64,000 bases of DNA from Chaetoderma sp. LZ-2023a (GCA_034401795.1 CM067360.1:50206073-50270072), one strand, 5' to 3'; shown: positions 21,871-33,990, counted from the stretch's first letter. A program made the numbers and translations. Notes: generated by a model from the letters alone, not told the origin.

Positions 21871-22690
21871 ATTATGTATTTTGTCTACGTGTGTCTTGGT
21901 AATGGTGCCCCTGGGATGTGTATTAGTGATGTACTTATTTAAGTAACTTACATTGTCCACCCGAGTCAGAATTTAGATTTGAAAGAAACTGCTGTGGGTG
22001 TTCAGAATATGGCATTGTAACATTTACTATTATACAGTTCCATTAGAGACTAAATCCTATTTGCTAATCGAATTGTCTGAAAGAATAAGAGGCATACTAA
22101 AAATGATTTTAATCATAGAAAGCTATTATTCTACGAGATTTAGGAAAACAAGCTGGTAATCCGTCATTGAGCGCTGGCTGAGCTCATTCATAAAGAGCGA
22201 ACTCCTGAGGGAATTGCTTACCCATTTACCATAAATCTAATAATACTGACTTTTATGACTGCATTTTGTGCTTTCTAATAGATTCTTCATACAGAAATGT
22301 CATGGGTTTTTAAGGTCAATCTATTTACAAAATTTACGGAAGAACACTCATTTTATAGATTTGTGTTATCATTTTAGACTGAAAATTCGGACAGGTATTC
22401 AGTGTTCCCGTTACAGCCTTAGGAAAGGTTGTGCTCTCGCACAATCTTTTTAGATAGATATTAGAGTGGAACTTTGCGAATGATATTCCAGATCTATAGA
22501 ATGAATCATTTATAGAGAAAATACAATTGCTTACTTGACCTTGTCGATGGCATGATCATCCGAGTCGGATCATAAACGCGATACCGTTTTCAGAAACTAA
22601 TAGATTACCCGTATGCTAGCTATCAGTAGCAAAATGGATGCTAGCTAATATAGGAATTCAGACCATTCCTGGTAAGATTGGCCCTGAATA
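21871..22690. other. No recognisable feature
   Basis: AT-rich sequence, only short frames, no recognised repeat. Confidence 0.3.
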
Positions 22691-22699
22691 ATTGACAAA

Positions 22700-23250
22700 C
22701 CAATTAACTTATTTTGTTTTTGTTGTGCGGAGGATAGCTCATCTTATTGATCCGAATGGTGCTTGGAGTTTTGGCATCTAAGTCAAAGTTTTTCAAAACG
22801 TCCCAAAGGCATATTCCTTTCTTATGCTTGTAAGTGTGCATGTGTGTGTTTGTGATCTTACTGCAAGGATTGCAATATTTTGGCTGTGATGCAGATAAAA
22901 AGACCTGCAACTGGATCAGATCAATTTCTGGATTTATTGATATTGCCTAAACTTCCAGTCCAATTTTCCGTGGTGTGACCATACACTAGGATTCCACTTT
23001 GGTCATGATCTGACAAATAAAGAAATACAGAAAATCAGTAAATATTTAGAATGTGATAAAAATGGATGATGAGGGTTTCACATTTCTGATTGCTTTTGTG
23101 TGTTACACGTTCTTTAATTTTAATTCAATTGCAAGACAAGTGTTGGGGTGGGTGGGAAATATATTTCAGTCGGTTCTGGTAATCTTGGGTTTTACTCCAG
23201 TCACTTGGCCGGGGATTTACTCTTGATAGTCAGTTTGATTATTTTTAAGG
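22700..23250. repeat. Dispersed repeat related to 13180-13440
   Basis: The shared segment is clearest at 22865-23040 (GATAAAAAGACC, GGATCAGATCAATTTCTGGAT and CTAGGATT). The rest of the interval has no other recognised feature. Confidence 0.45.
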
Positions 23251-23576
23251 AATTTATTGCCAAGGAGCAGAACGTAACAAAAGGATTAAGGTGAAATTTG
23301 TCTAGTTTGTGTATAAAGCGTCCATTGTGATCTAGACTCTTGGCCTTTCGTGCCCGTCTTTAGGCTATGCTCCTCAGAGGATTTTGATTCTATCATTAAT
23401 TGATGATAAGGGAATCCACAAGTTTTGTGGCTTTCTTCATGAAATTGGTCTAATGAAGATATATGTGGAAAGGTGAATTCTAATCTTGAGTTAAATATAT
23501 GAAAACAATGTCGGAGAAGAATCTTACCTTTAGGATAAGAATACCTTGGTGTTTAAACAGGTTTCAATCAGTTTTT

Positions 23577-24113
23577 ACCTCACCTGGCCTCAAAGGCCAA
23601 GTGAGCTTATCCCATGGTGACTGTCTGTCCATCCGTCTGTCCATCAACCTTTTCTTTAAGCGACTTCTCAAGAACTGCTGGGCTGATTTCAATTATATAT
23701 GGCAGGAAGCAGCCTTAGGGCATGGAGAACCGAGTTTGTTCAAACGAAAGCTATTGGCCAATTTGGCCAGTGGCCATCTCAGATTTTGGCCGATTTTTAG
23801 AAATGTCCTTTAAAATCTCCGAAACCGCTTGGGGAATCAATTCAAAACTCATAAAACATCATGCGGGCAAGAGCTAAACCAAGTTTGTTCAAGATAACTT
23901 GATTGACCAAATGGTTCTGTGGCCATCTTGGATGACCTAGTCTTTGTGGACCATTAAAATTTGATCAAGGGAAGTTAATGATATGTAAAGAAACATGGCC
24001 GCTGTGTTCCCATTACAATTCTTGTCAACTCCTTAAGGTCTACTTATAGCTGATGGCCTTTCTAGTTGAAGTACCTAAGTTCCAGGTGAGCGATATCGGC
24101 CCCTTGAGCCTCT
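23577..24113 (+). mobile_element. AGCTCACC-family element, both ends present
   Basis: Left end CCTCACCTGGCCTCAAAGG...AAGTGAGCTTATCCCATGG. Right end TTCCAGGTGAGCGATATCGG...CCCCTTGAGCCTCTT. The ends are inverted relative to each other (CTCACCTGG / CCAGGTGAG). Interior phrases include CAAGAACTGCTGGGCTGATT and TTGGCCAGTGGCCATCT. No coding frame. Confidence 0.65.
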
Positions 24114-24339
24114 TATTTAGACACCCAAGAGTATTTTTCTTACCCTACAGGAAACTAGTGTTTGATTTATACACAAAGCTGACTGCTACATACACACGCA
24201 CACATGCACGCACGCACACACTTCTCTGTTCTCCTCTGCACACCCAGATTCTAATAACAAAGCAAACCCATATGGGCAGCTACTCAGAATCAGAAGAATC
24301 TGCGGCAGAGAGGAAGACTTTCTCACACAAACACGTGAA

Positions 24340-25275
24340 ATAATGCACCATTACATCACTCATGGATACCCAGAGAACCATTTAGAAACAAGTCTCAACA
24401 GAGCTATAACAAGCAAACGGGAGACACTTCTGTCACCCAAACCACAGAACAAAACCTCCACATGCATCCCAGAGTACCACCCACATAGCAAACTAGCTAA
24501 ACAAGTAATCCTTCACCACTGGGATCCAATACAGAGTTGAGCCCAAAAGCCGCTCCACTGTTACAGAACTGACACTATTTGCCCACAGACGCAACCCGTC
24601 ATTGAAAGACACACTAGTAACGTCCAAATTGACAGATACAGAAGCATTTGGCATGCAAGGCAGACGCATTGCTTACCCTATATATCTCTGCGGCAAACAC
24701 AATTGCTTATTCTGTGAGAAGATGGACAGAAAACACACATTGATACATGAAAAAATGGACAAAAACAAACATTGATACATTCTCACACATGACTCAAATA
24801 TCATATTAAAACAAAAACATTTTGTCATTCAACCACTGTGAGTTATTTAATTACATGCAGTAAATATTCTAAATAATGTCGGTGAGACAAGACATGTATT
24901 TCAAATAAAAATTAAAGAACATTTAACCCTTAGCACTCTGATGTCAATATTCTATCTTTTACTATGTCAATATCACAGAAACCGGTGTACATTTTTCAAC
25001 AATTTTGGTGGAAGACGTTGCTGTCTATTTAATTTTAAGTTTTGACACCTAAGTGGGTACGGGTTAAGGGACTTTACAAATAGTAAAGCTACTCCAGTAG
25101 CATAACATTTCAATCTGCCAAGCTACTGGATGTCCTCCATCAAATATACAATCACTGAAGCCCTCCATCACGATCCAGATGACTTAGAAACTACTGCTTT
25201 CTGCAAGGAATCTGAGAAATTATGGATTCATCAACTGCATTGCATGGATCCAATGGACTTTTCCAAGTTTATCCA
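24340..25275 (+). pseudogene. Penelope-like element 3' relic with GIY-YIG endonuclease remnant
   Basis: Seen in order: HGYPENHLETSLNRA and PEYHPHSKLAKQVILHHWDP (24343-24540); LFAHRRNPSLKDTLVTSKLT (about 24577-24640); CGKHNCLFCEKM (about 24690-24725); VGETRHVFQIKIKEHL (about 24878-24925); then, beyond an inserted MITE, DFTNSKATPVA, a stop, HFNLP (about 25070-25120), and EKLWIHQLH (about 25215-25245). Known: Penelope-like reverse transcriptases end with an HP-rich/W thumb region, an AYRRxxxLKDxLV segment, a Cys-rich linker and a GIY-YIG nuclease with YVGET...R...H and HFN motifs. Several stops and an internal loss between CEKM and VGET make it non-functional. The polymerase core is absent (5' truncated). 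Confidence 0.75.
24927..25063. mobile_element. TTAA-flanked family 2 MITE inserted in the Penelope-like relic
   Basis: TTAA at 24923-24926 and 25064-25067. Removing it restores continuity between the KEHL and RDFTNSKA segments of the endonuclease remnant, which confirms insertion at TTAA. Only the left arm of the core palindrome (GTGTACATTTTTCAACAATT, GTTGCTGTC) is kept; the right half is deleted. Confidence 0.85.
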
Positions 25276-25475
25276 TCCATTATAAGATATCATATGACAT
25301 CATAATCAACTATGTGATGTGTATGATGATGTCATGAATGATGTCATATAGTCTGTCTTTAACGTTTAATAGTCTGACACATTGTATGAATTGTATGTCT
25401 TTACCATTTAATAAATATTCTGTTGTATATTTCGAAACTAATTTAACTGGGCGCTGTTGCTGATCCAGTCATATA
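25276..25475 (+). repeat. CRE-hairpin MITE, left half
   Basis: CATATGACATCATAATCAAC...TTTAATAAATATTCTGTTG...CTGGGCGCTGTTGCTG stops at the hairpin centre. The right arm is missing. Confidence 0.65.
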
Positions 25476-25699
25476 TATATCAAGTTAACTGTAAAACTTT
25501 GAAATTTCAGGGTCTCAATTTTAAGACATTTTTATGGGAGCTCGTAATCAAAGTAGTTTCAAAATCGCCAGCAACATATCCGCTGCATAAATAATTTGTT
25601 GTTTATGGTCTGTAAGGTTTAATGCTCAAATTATCTCCAAAACATTTCAAAATGTCCAATTGCAGGCCGAGATTCTTGACATATACTAGAGGAATCCAG

Positions 25700-25965
25700 T
25701 TTCTCAGTCAATCATATGATGTCATAATCAATTACGTCACATGTAGACTGACATTATAACCAATTACGTCATGAATGACATGATTTAGTCTGTCATAAAC
25801 GCTTAATACTAGTCTGTCAAGTTGTACAAATTCTATGTTTTTATTATTTAATAAACATGCTGTTGAATATTTTGAAACTAATTTGATCCCAACACGAGCA
25901 AAGCATTGATCACAACACAGGAAAAGCATTGGTGGAGCTTAGCTAGAGATAGGCGGGGCATAGCT
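25700..25965 (+). repeat. CRE-hairpin MITE with collapsed hairpin
   Basis: Left part with CAATCATATGATGTCATAAT and CTGTTGAATATTTTGAAACT. The sequence then jumps straight to GATCCCAACACGAGCAAAG of the right part: the palindrome centre and right arm are deleted. Confidence 0.65.
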
Positions 25966-26183
25966 AAAACTGGATTCCTTCATTGAGCTAGTTGTTTCAG
26001 TAGTAAACTTTCAGATGTTTTCACTTAGCCTGTGTAATGGACATTTCTCAAGATTACTGCAGAAGGTGTTATGGCTGGGTTTATCATTAAAACTGCTCAT
26101 TACATATTCTTCCCATGACACACAAATGAACATTTCCTGAAATTTATCTTTGCATAAGTTCAGAGCATTAATGTGTTATTTAA

Positions 26184-26388
26184 CCCTTTAATGAATAAAT
26201 TTATTAAAAAAATTAAAACATTTACTTATTGAATGTCCATTTGCAGGCCAAGAGAAGACTATTTTTTTTAATTTACCACTGAAATGACTGGCTCGGTTAT
26301 CGAGCCAGTCATTCCAGCATTAAATTTTCAAAATAGTCTTCTCTTGGCCTGCAAATGGACATTTCTCAAGACCCCTACAGAGAAATGG
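26184..26388. mobile_element. TTAA-flanked palindromic MITE, family 3 (best copy)
   Basis: TTAA at 26180-26183 and 26389-26392. Core palindrome about 26234-26361: GTCCATTTGCAGGCCAAGAG to its inverse CTCTTGGCCTGCAAATGGAC, with ATGACTGGCTCG/CGAGCCAGTCAT at the centre. The transcript would fold into a hairpin of about 60 bp. Confidence 0.85.
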
Positions 26389-26699
26389 TTAATCAATAAT
26401 GTTTCTGCTCCAATTCAAGATATGTGAGAGTCAAGTCCCCAATGGAAATACTTGGATGACATGAACATATCTAACAGCTTTGATTTTTTGATTGCTTTAA
26501 AATAAAAATTTGTTGTGTGGTAAAATATATTCCAAAAGCATTCTGATGATTGTATGATGCAGCAGATAGGTATTTGCATTTTGTGGCATGAATAATTTTT
26601 AATAGGAATTAATATTAATAATTAATATATTAAATTTTTCTTGCACTAGATAAGCCAAGTCAGTAATTATGTATTAATTTCTTAAAACTTAATATGTTA

Positions 26700-26960
26700 T
26701 ATAGGAGCAAAACCTGTCTATGATGATCACCCAGATTTAATTAATCTAGTGTACGGCCAACCTGTCTATAAGGACCACTCAGATTAAATATAGTTGTATA
26801 TGGGTAACCTGTCTATAATAGCTGACCAGATCAAGTCGGTCTACAGAACAACCTCTCTATTAAGGGCAACTTAGGCATATGATTGTACCAGGCTCATGGC
26901 CATAGGTAGTGCCTTTATGGGAGGTGGTCTTTAGAGAGATTACCTCATGGTCAGTGAGGC
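26700..26960. repeat. CCTGTCTATAA-type repeat
   Basis: ACCTGTCTATGATGATCACC, ACCTGTCTATAAGGACCACT and ACCTGTCTATAATAGCTGACC recur at about 60-bp intervals with CAGAT(T/C)AA between them. No ends recognised. Confidence 0.45.
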
Positions 26961-26998
26961 AGTAGTTACTTAATGGCAAATATTCCCCTTGGACAGAA

Positions 26999-27328
26999 CG
27001 ACCCAGACGTATATATACTGGTCTGGCGTTTTGTTAGCTTACTAAAATACTTACCACTCAATTCACTGTTTGCTATAAGTCACCTGACTTAGATATCTCA
27101 GAAAATTTTAACCTATTCATTCCCATGGTGTGGGTTCCCTTGAAACAAGGTTAGCAGAGATACATCCCTCCATTGGGTAGTCTTGATAGTATCTCTTTAA
27201 CTCTAAAGCAGTCATTGCTCTAGGGAACCGGTTCCTCTATTCCTATAGAGAACATATAAACGAGTCTGTGAGCATGCGCACTTATGCTACTATGCATGCG
27301 ACCGAGTCCAAGCCGTCATTAATTAATT
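26999..27328 (+). repeat. Low-coordinate terminal repeat of DIRS copy A
   Basis: Outer end CGACCCAGACGTATATATAC. From about 27054 (CCACTCAATTCACTG) it is the inverse of the far repeat. It carries GCATGCGCAC and CTATTCCTATAGAG. Confidence 0.85.
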
Positions 27329-27384
27329 CCACAAATTTTTAATGATTTGCAATTTAACGATGCGGGGTGGCCGAGATGGGCCAC

Positions 27385-27500
27385 AGTGAATTGAGTGGTA
27401 AGTATTTTAGTAAGCTAACAAAACGCCAGACCAGTATATATACGTCTGGGTCGTTTTGTAACACAACAAAAATACTAAGCCACTCAATTCACTGTTTGCT
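27385..27500. repeat. Internal complementary region of DIRS copy A
   Basis: 27385-27452 is the reverse complement of the low-coordinate outer end, and 27451-27500 is the reverse complement of the high-coordinate outer end, joined at GTCGTTTTG. It carries the same extra base (GGGTCG) as this copy's own terminus (CGACCC). Confidence 0.9.
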
Positions 27501-27583
27501 AAAACCTAGAATTGGTCAGAGCCCAAATACTAGGTGGGTTGGTAAATTGCAAATCAGGAATGAAAGGTTAATCACCAAAAATA

Positions 27584-29850
27584 CTAAAACCAACTAAATC
27601 GCTGAAGTGCTGAAATAGCACGAACAAACAAATGTTCGAAATAAAATACAATAATATAATGATAATTAGAAAATCTCAGCAAAGAGAATTTAAAAACAGC
27701 CGTGAGATGGTGAAGAAGACGGCTGACTAAAGAATCTAGGCAATTGAGCCTAGGTTTGAGTGGCGAAACGAGAAATGTCAGATTGTGAATTGAATCTGAT
27801 CTTTCAGATAAAAATAATGTAGAATCTGACATTTATACTGCAACTTACATAATGTCGTCCACTGATAGATCTGCATAGAATGCGAAGGAGAAGGCCATAC
27901 CACGAACATCGTGTGCCTTAACACAAACTGAGTGTCTCCTGGAGATACATTCTAGTGTCAATTAATGGTGTCTGTAATCCAGTTGATGAGATGCGCGCTT
28001 ACTAAACAAATTCGCATAAGTAATCTGAACGGTAGATCTGCATAGAATGCGAAGGAGAAGGCCATACCACGAACATCGTGTGCCTTAACACTTACTGAGT
28101 GTCTCCTGGAGATACATTCTAGTGTCGATTAATGGTGTCTGTAATCCAGTTGATGAGATGCGCGCTTACTAAACAAATTCGCATAAGTAATCTGAACGGT
28201 AGATCTGCATAGAATGCGAAGGAGAAGGCCATACCACGAACATCGTGTGCCTTAACACTTACTGAGTGTCTCCTGGAGATACATTCTAGTGTCGATTAAT
28301 GGTGTCTGTAATCCAGTTGATGAGATGCGCGCTTACTAAACAAATTCGCATAAGTAATCTGAACGGTAGATCTGCATAGAATGCGAAAGAGAAGGCCATA
28401 CCACGAACATCGTGTGCCTTAACGCTTACTGAGTGTCTCCTGGAGATACATTCTAGTGTCGATTAATGGTGTCTGTAATCCAGTTGATGAGATGCGCGCT
28501 TACTAAACAAATTTGCATAAGTAACCTGAACGGTGTTTCAAAAAGATCTTTTAAATTGGCATAGTTTTCGGAAAGGATTGAAAACAATTAATTAGGTTTT
28601 ATATATATAAGATCACTTCACGGGCAAAGAATGAGGCCAGATCTCCTACCACCTAGAAAAGATCATTCACAAAAAGAATATGAATATCAAAATGCCATCT
28701 AACAAACGCGGCCGCTAGTACAAAAAGAATGATTTCAGAGTTATACAATTAAACAGATGGACCCAAGAATGAATTAATAGAGGAATTTATTATAGGTATT
28801 TGCCTTTGTGCTATACCCAAAAATACCAGTACCATGGATAAATAATGTAAATACTTAATAACTCTCAAACCGGCTTCTAGAAAATAAAGAAGGATAGATG
28901 CTAGTGAATACAGGGATTTAAATCATCAAAAAATATCCCATGAATCTATGACTTGATGATGGGATGCAGAATCGGGCGAGATAATGTGCTGTTCTAACAA
29001 CCATTTGAAAACCTTAAATATACTCTGGTAAATTCTCCTGTAACAGATAGTTTGAATTGATTAAGAATACTAAAGTTCAGACAAAAAATCAATTTCTGAA
29101 AAACAGGTCTCTTGGAAAATACCATATATACATATTGAAGATTTGTGGAATGATGAACTGAAAGCTGCTGTTAAACGAGATAGAAAATCAGCAAAATTGG
29201 TAAGACGCTTTGGATTTCCACAAAGAGGACTACGAGATCCACTGAATAACTCATTGGGCCAAGCAGGAGTGATTAAAGGGATAATACATTCTGCTGACAA
29301 AAGTTCTTAAAGACAATTGTACTAGAAACCGCTGACAAAAGTTCTTAAATACAATTGCCACTAGAAAGTTAAATTGAAGACAATTAAACAAAATCTGAAG
29401 TTTATGACTGGGCCAGAGCATCTACCGCCAGAGCCTAGCCTGGAGGAAGAATATGAACATCAAATCTGGACACTATACTGAGTAGAAACTTAATGGGATG
29501 TAATAAATGAGCTACAAGGAAAATCATTCTACCTGGAATGTGAGCTGCTGAAAGTTTTCCTGACATCTCCACCGCAGGAGGAAGACCAAGACTCCAGACA
29601 AAATATGATAACCTCAACTGCCCTGCTTGTTGATGAAGGACACTACTATAGAAATGACTGCATGAGCAGATAGGTGCTTGTGAAAGAGACAATATCTCTT
29701 CATTCTCCAATATTCCAGAGTATTGAAGAGGAATACTAGAGTATTAGTTCCTGTTCTAGTTCCTGAAAAGGAAGAGAGTAGTAAGACTACTTTATCTGAT
29801 TCCATAGACACAAGAACGAGAGGAAATTCTATAGCGATCCCCTCCCCCAA
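27584..29850 (-). pseudogene. RNase H and tyrosine recombinase remnants of DIRS copy A
   Basis: Reading the minus strand from high to low coordinates: VVSFINKQGS (about 29614-29640), the RNase H substrate-handling box; LSAAHIPGRMIFLVAHLLHP (about 29500-29570), like the HIPGxxNxxADxLSRP end of RNase H; CIIPLITPAWPNELF (about 29240-29295), the linker typical before the recombinase; then the H-x-x-R boxes (27902-27913 and three more); and FYLKDQIQFT (about 27790-27820), which holds the catalytic Tyr. Frames change repeatedly and the longest open piece is 91 codons. In each unit the catalytic box is intact as a local frame, but a stop or shift separates it from WITDTINRH. Non-functional. Confidence 0.7.
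27867..28534 (-). repeat. Four 167-bp tandem units over the recombinase catalytic box (copy A)
   Basis: Units start at 27867, 28034, 28201 and 28368. Each contains, on the minus strand, the sequence for AHDVRGMAFSFAFYADL, the H-x-x-R box of DIRS recombinases, preceded by HLINWITDTINRH in another frame. 167 is not a multiple of three, so successive units shift frame. Copy B has two units. Confidence 0.9.
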
Positions 29851-32450
29851 ACACGTAACAAGACATCAAACTGAACCTGCAGATGGATAAACTGGTGAAT
29901 TGGTACCGATGACACCCAGCGAATGAAAATGCAGTGTATGCGGTCGTGGTGAGGGACAAAATTCTGAATTACCAGACTTGACCTTCGTACACAAAACTGA
30001 CTCCATTCGGCCCAAATTTTAACACAATTAAGCAACCTTCCAAGCCAGAGGAATCCCAGACTGGCTATGATGTAATTAAAAGAACCCAGATCCAGTTAGG
30101 ATCAATTCTGTATATATAGAAATATCAGAAAACACTGTCCCTTATCCTTGACGAGACCAGTGATGACTAGGCAAAATGACTCCATGTCCATATTATTCCT
30201 TTCATCGATGAACTCCATTTCTGAGACAACATAGCAGGAAAAGAGTTGAATATAAAACGATTGACTAAGTAATTTTTGTCTCAAACAGTATCAAAGCAGC
30301 CATGGGTTCCAGACAAAATAATTCCAAAATATACAACAGAATTAGTATTAAATCATGAAGTGTAAATTTTTTGGAAGTTGTCAGAAAAGGATAAATATAT
30401 GAGTTGAAGATAAGAGCCGAGACCCTATAAAAGATGATCTGCCAGCACCTCATAATCCTTAAAGTCTGGATTCTGCCATTCCTCCACTGTATCCTACTTG
30501 AAAAGAGCAGAAAATTATTGATCAGGAACAGAAGCAGGACTAATGTCAAAGGAGACCAACATGGTTTGATAGAAAAAAGGGGGATTCAATGACTACATTG
30601 ATTGTACCTTATATGTAGGAAATCTGCTACCTAAGACATGCATGAGGCTAGCTATACCCATCCCACCCCTGATAGAGTAGAGATTATATAGAAGCGCTTA
30701 AGCATGACAGCTAGGACCAGAATAAACCTGCAGAATCTTATTTTACAAATCTAATTTTAAAACAAAGCTAGTATGATATGAGCCCAATTGTTAATATCTT
30801 TATCAGATGATTAAACAGGAAAGAAGTCCATCAAACCTGTGACCAGATCAATGAAACTACACAGAAGGGTGAAAGGAAAAAACCCTATTCCACAATCCAT
30901 GCGAAGGCAATAATCCAATCATCTTGGTTAGGCCCCCTTGAGGAATTTATTTAATAATGCCTGGGAAAGTTAGAATTTAGAAGAATAAAAAATAGGCTTG
31001 AATAGATAAGGCTGAGAAGACATCTCCATATGACAATAATAGAAATAGACATATCCCTAGACAAATAAAAAGATCAAAATTTCTACTGAACTCGAGAAAG
31101 GAGCGGTGTAAATCTTGATAAGACAAAAAAGATTTTGTTATTGTGACAAGCTTACATTCACCCATAGATATGCTTCATCATGGCGAGGGATCCTACTGAT
31201 AGAAAAGAAAGACTGAAAAACTATGTTAAAAATAAATCAGGCCAGATATGATACTAAAAGATAGCAAACCACGCTTCACAATTAAAATAATAAAGTCTGA
31301 CGCACTTATTTGCAGATTGATATTAGGAGAATCGAAAGATGATTGATTCCAATTTTTTGAGAGAACAGGTCGAAAGATGGAGGCTGATAGGAAGAGAGTA
31401 ATACATGAGAAGATTCAGGAGCAAAATGAAATCTAGTGAAATCAAAACGACAAAAGCACTGCTAGGATCATAAGAAAAAATTAAATCATTCCTAGAAGAT
31501 AAATGCGAAGAGTTGGGTGTACACAAGGTTTCGAAGGATGAGGATAATTGGATGGTTCAGCCATTGCACTAAGAGCAACTAATAAAGAATTAAAGAATTA
31601 AAATTAAGAGCCCCTGAAATAGGGCATTTAAACTGTCAAGTGATTTAGAAACAAACAATACCAGCAAAACAACAGAAGTGATTTGATTTGGCATACCTAA
31701 ACCAGAAGTTTAATTATAATCAGTTGCTATGCCATAAAAATTGAGAGTTATAATCTAGGTAATAATACTGAGCACAGGACAATTAGGCCTTATGGTCATC
31801 TCTTCTTCATTTATCTCCATGCCTGTGCCGTCACTTCTAGTCATGGGTTGCGTGTACGGTGTAGTCATACATTGGCTTGACTATGCCAAAGCCAACCTAA
31901 ACCATTTTCGAATGTTTTAAGAGATGGTGTGGAAACAACATGTTAAGACCAACATTTCACAGTTTACACACCCCTTAGAGAGAAGATTTTTCTAACTAGG
32001 TTAGTTCTCCCCCTCTTCTGGTAGACTTTCAGATGATTTCCACGAGTAATAGTCCATTTGCAAGCAGAATGTTATATTTGACTATAACAATAATCGATTG
32101 AGAGCCGATAGAATGATCCATCATAGCCTGGGTACGTGCTCTATATATCCAATTTCACCCAAGTTAAGTACCCGCAGAAAGAATTTCCAAAATGATGAGA
32201 GATTAGATTATACATTAAGTAGGGAAAAACCCCATCTTAGGGCTAATAAAAGTGGCTGATAGTCAAGAACTTTCCTGATCCAAAGGCTATGCTTGCTACT
32301 AAAACACTGAGATCAATACACATCTCTGATATAGTAAAACTTGGTCATCAAGGTTTGTAGCGTTTACTATCAAAATATCAACCATTTATGATTTAACTCT
32401 CGAAGTTATTAGTCATAAGTTGCAACTGAAATAAGTTGAATCTGAATGAG
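29851..32450 (-). pseudogene. Decayed pol/ORF region of DIRS copy A
   Basis: Several minus-strand pieces of 60-94 codons (for example 30265-30549, 30977-31165 and 31323-31526), rich in Leu, Ile and Phe, are preserved almost unchanged in copy B. By gene order this is where the reverse transcriptase should lie, but I cannot point to its catalytic motif. Confidence 0.4.
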
Positions 32451-33540
32451 TACCAGCAAATATGGGAGTGGCGTATTTACTTAAAAATCCATAAATAGGT
32501 CGCACATTTATGCTCAATTTACATGTTCTAAAAATTTTGCGCGCACTATATACAAGGATAAAACTTATTTTCCTCTGAATTTTTAAACATCTTAACGTCT
32601 GAAGATACCACGAAAACCCCCTTCACAAATCTTGTCACCTCGCGACTATGCTTAATGTGTACCTCAAAACATCATTCGCAGAAGTGAAATTATTAAATTG
32701 AGCAGCCTAAATATTGCGTATCCTTTTATAAAGATTGTTTTTTCCATCAAAATTAATCCTAACTTGACATAAATGTAGTCTTTATAATATATAAATCAGA
32801 ATCACGTGATAATCACATGATATATAAATCACGTGATATTATCTGACCAGATCAGGTTAAAGCAAATTTTAATGAAGTAGCTTAAGCGAGTACTCGGATA
32901 TAGATATCCTGGAATCGGAAATTCGGCAATGAGATCTACGCTTCTCGTCAGCGCCTCCAAACGGAGATTTACTTTGCCACTGTCCGGCTCGCTAACAATA
33001 GACGCGGGCTACCCAGTTTAATTATCGGCCGTTCATGCAATTTTTCTAGAACATCGCATTACGTTTTAGATCATTTTATGTTGGTCACTCACATTACAAT
33101 ATAACCATGCAGTAATATATATGATAAATTTTATCGCTAGACTTAGAAATCAAGTGAACGCAAGTTTCTCGCTAGATTTACAAATCAAGTGAACCTGATA
33201 ATCTGGCACAGGCTTAATAGCCTATCTAACAAAAGAGGGTTATACGATTACGAGGATTCAAATCAGTATCGTAATTTTGAACATCCTGGCATTCCGAGAT
33301 CGTCCAACATTTGCCAATTTACGACAAACTAACGAGGATATCCCATAGCAACGCAATGTTTAAATTTTTCATGAAACTAAGGGCATAAAAAATACTTGCG
33401 TCGAATAACCCCGCCAGGTATTAGAAAACATAAATCTCAAGTAATTTTTATAAGATATTAAATAAATGGTAAAAAGGTTTCACGGCCCATTGCTAGTAAT
33501 GTTAAATTAGCCTGCAAAAACGCCGCCAATTGAAAGCGAA
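32450..33540. repeat. Interior module of DIRS family 2 shared with other repeats
   Basis: 32500-32600 matches 42760-42860 (GCTCAATTTACATGTTCTAA, GGATAAAACTT, TTTCCTCTGAATTTT). 32650-33000 matches, in inverse order and orientation, the interior of the 5520-6623 element (GAAGTGAAATTATT, AAATATTGCGTATCCTTT, GCGAGTACTCGGATATAGAT). It includes repeated AATCACGTGAT near 32810-32840. Confidence 0.65.
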
Positions 33541-33759
33541 CACCGAATCGCGAATTAATACTGATGGTCTCGTCTTTATTGTAATACGACTGACATGACT
33601 GATCATCATGAAGTAATTGCGAGTTTCATGTTAGTTGGTTAGCAACGGTCCTTAGAAGGACCACTCGCTTTTCTTCAGGGGATGATCGTGGAGTATCCTT
33701 GTGGTGTTCATCCGGTCCACCACGCCTGTTTGCACCACTGTCACATTCTTAATAGATCC

Positions 33760-33990
33760 AATAACTTCCCAACCGGTATATGACATAGTTATGTAGGATA
33801 CCTTATGTAGGATTCGATCCAAACCGGTATGTAGTATACCTTATGTAGGAAAGAATGACGCTCGGAAATACGTACCTAGTCAAAACTCTTAATTGATCCA
33901 CTAACTTCCCAACCGGTATGTTACATATGTTATGTAGGATACCTTTCGTAGGAGATGTTCCAAACCGGTATATAGTATACCTTTCGTAGG
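33760..33990 (-). pseudogene. Repeat-bearing ORF1 start region of DIRS copy A
   Basis: Two 130-bp units (33771 and 33901, CTTCCCAACCGGTAT), each containing two half-units AACCGGTAT...CCTTATGTAGG or CTTTCGTAGG. In copy B the same region is an open 86-codon frame. Here a one-base difference (GAACGAGCC against GAACGGAGCC) breaks that frame. Confidence 0.55.

Noticed and set aside
28705-28715. NotI site GCGGCCGC as sign of cloning vector
   Set aside because: The site is present at the same place in DIRS copy B (near 52711), so it belongs to the element.
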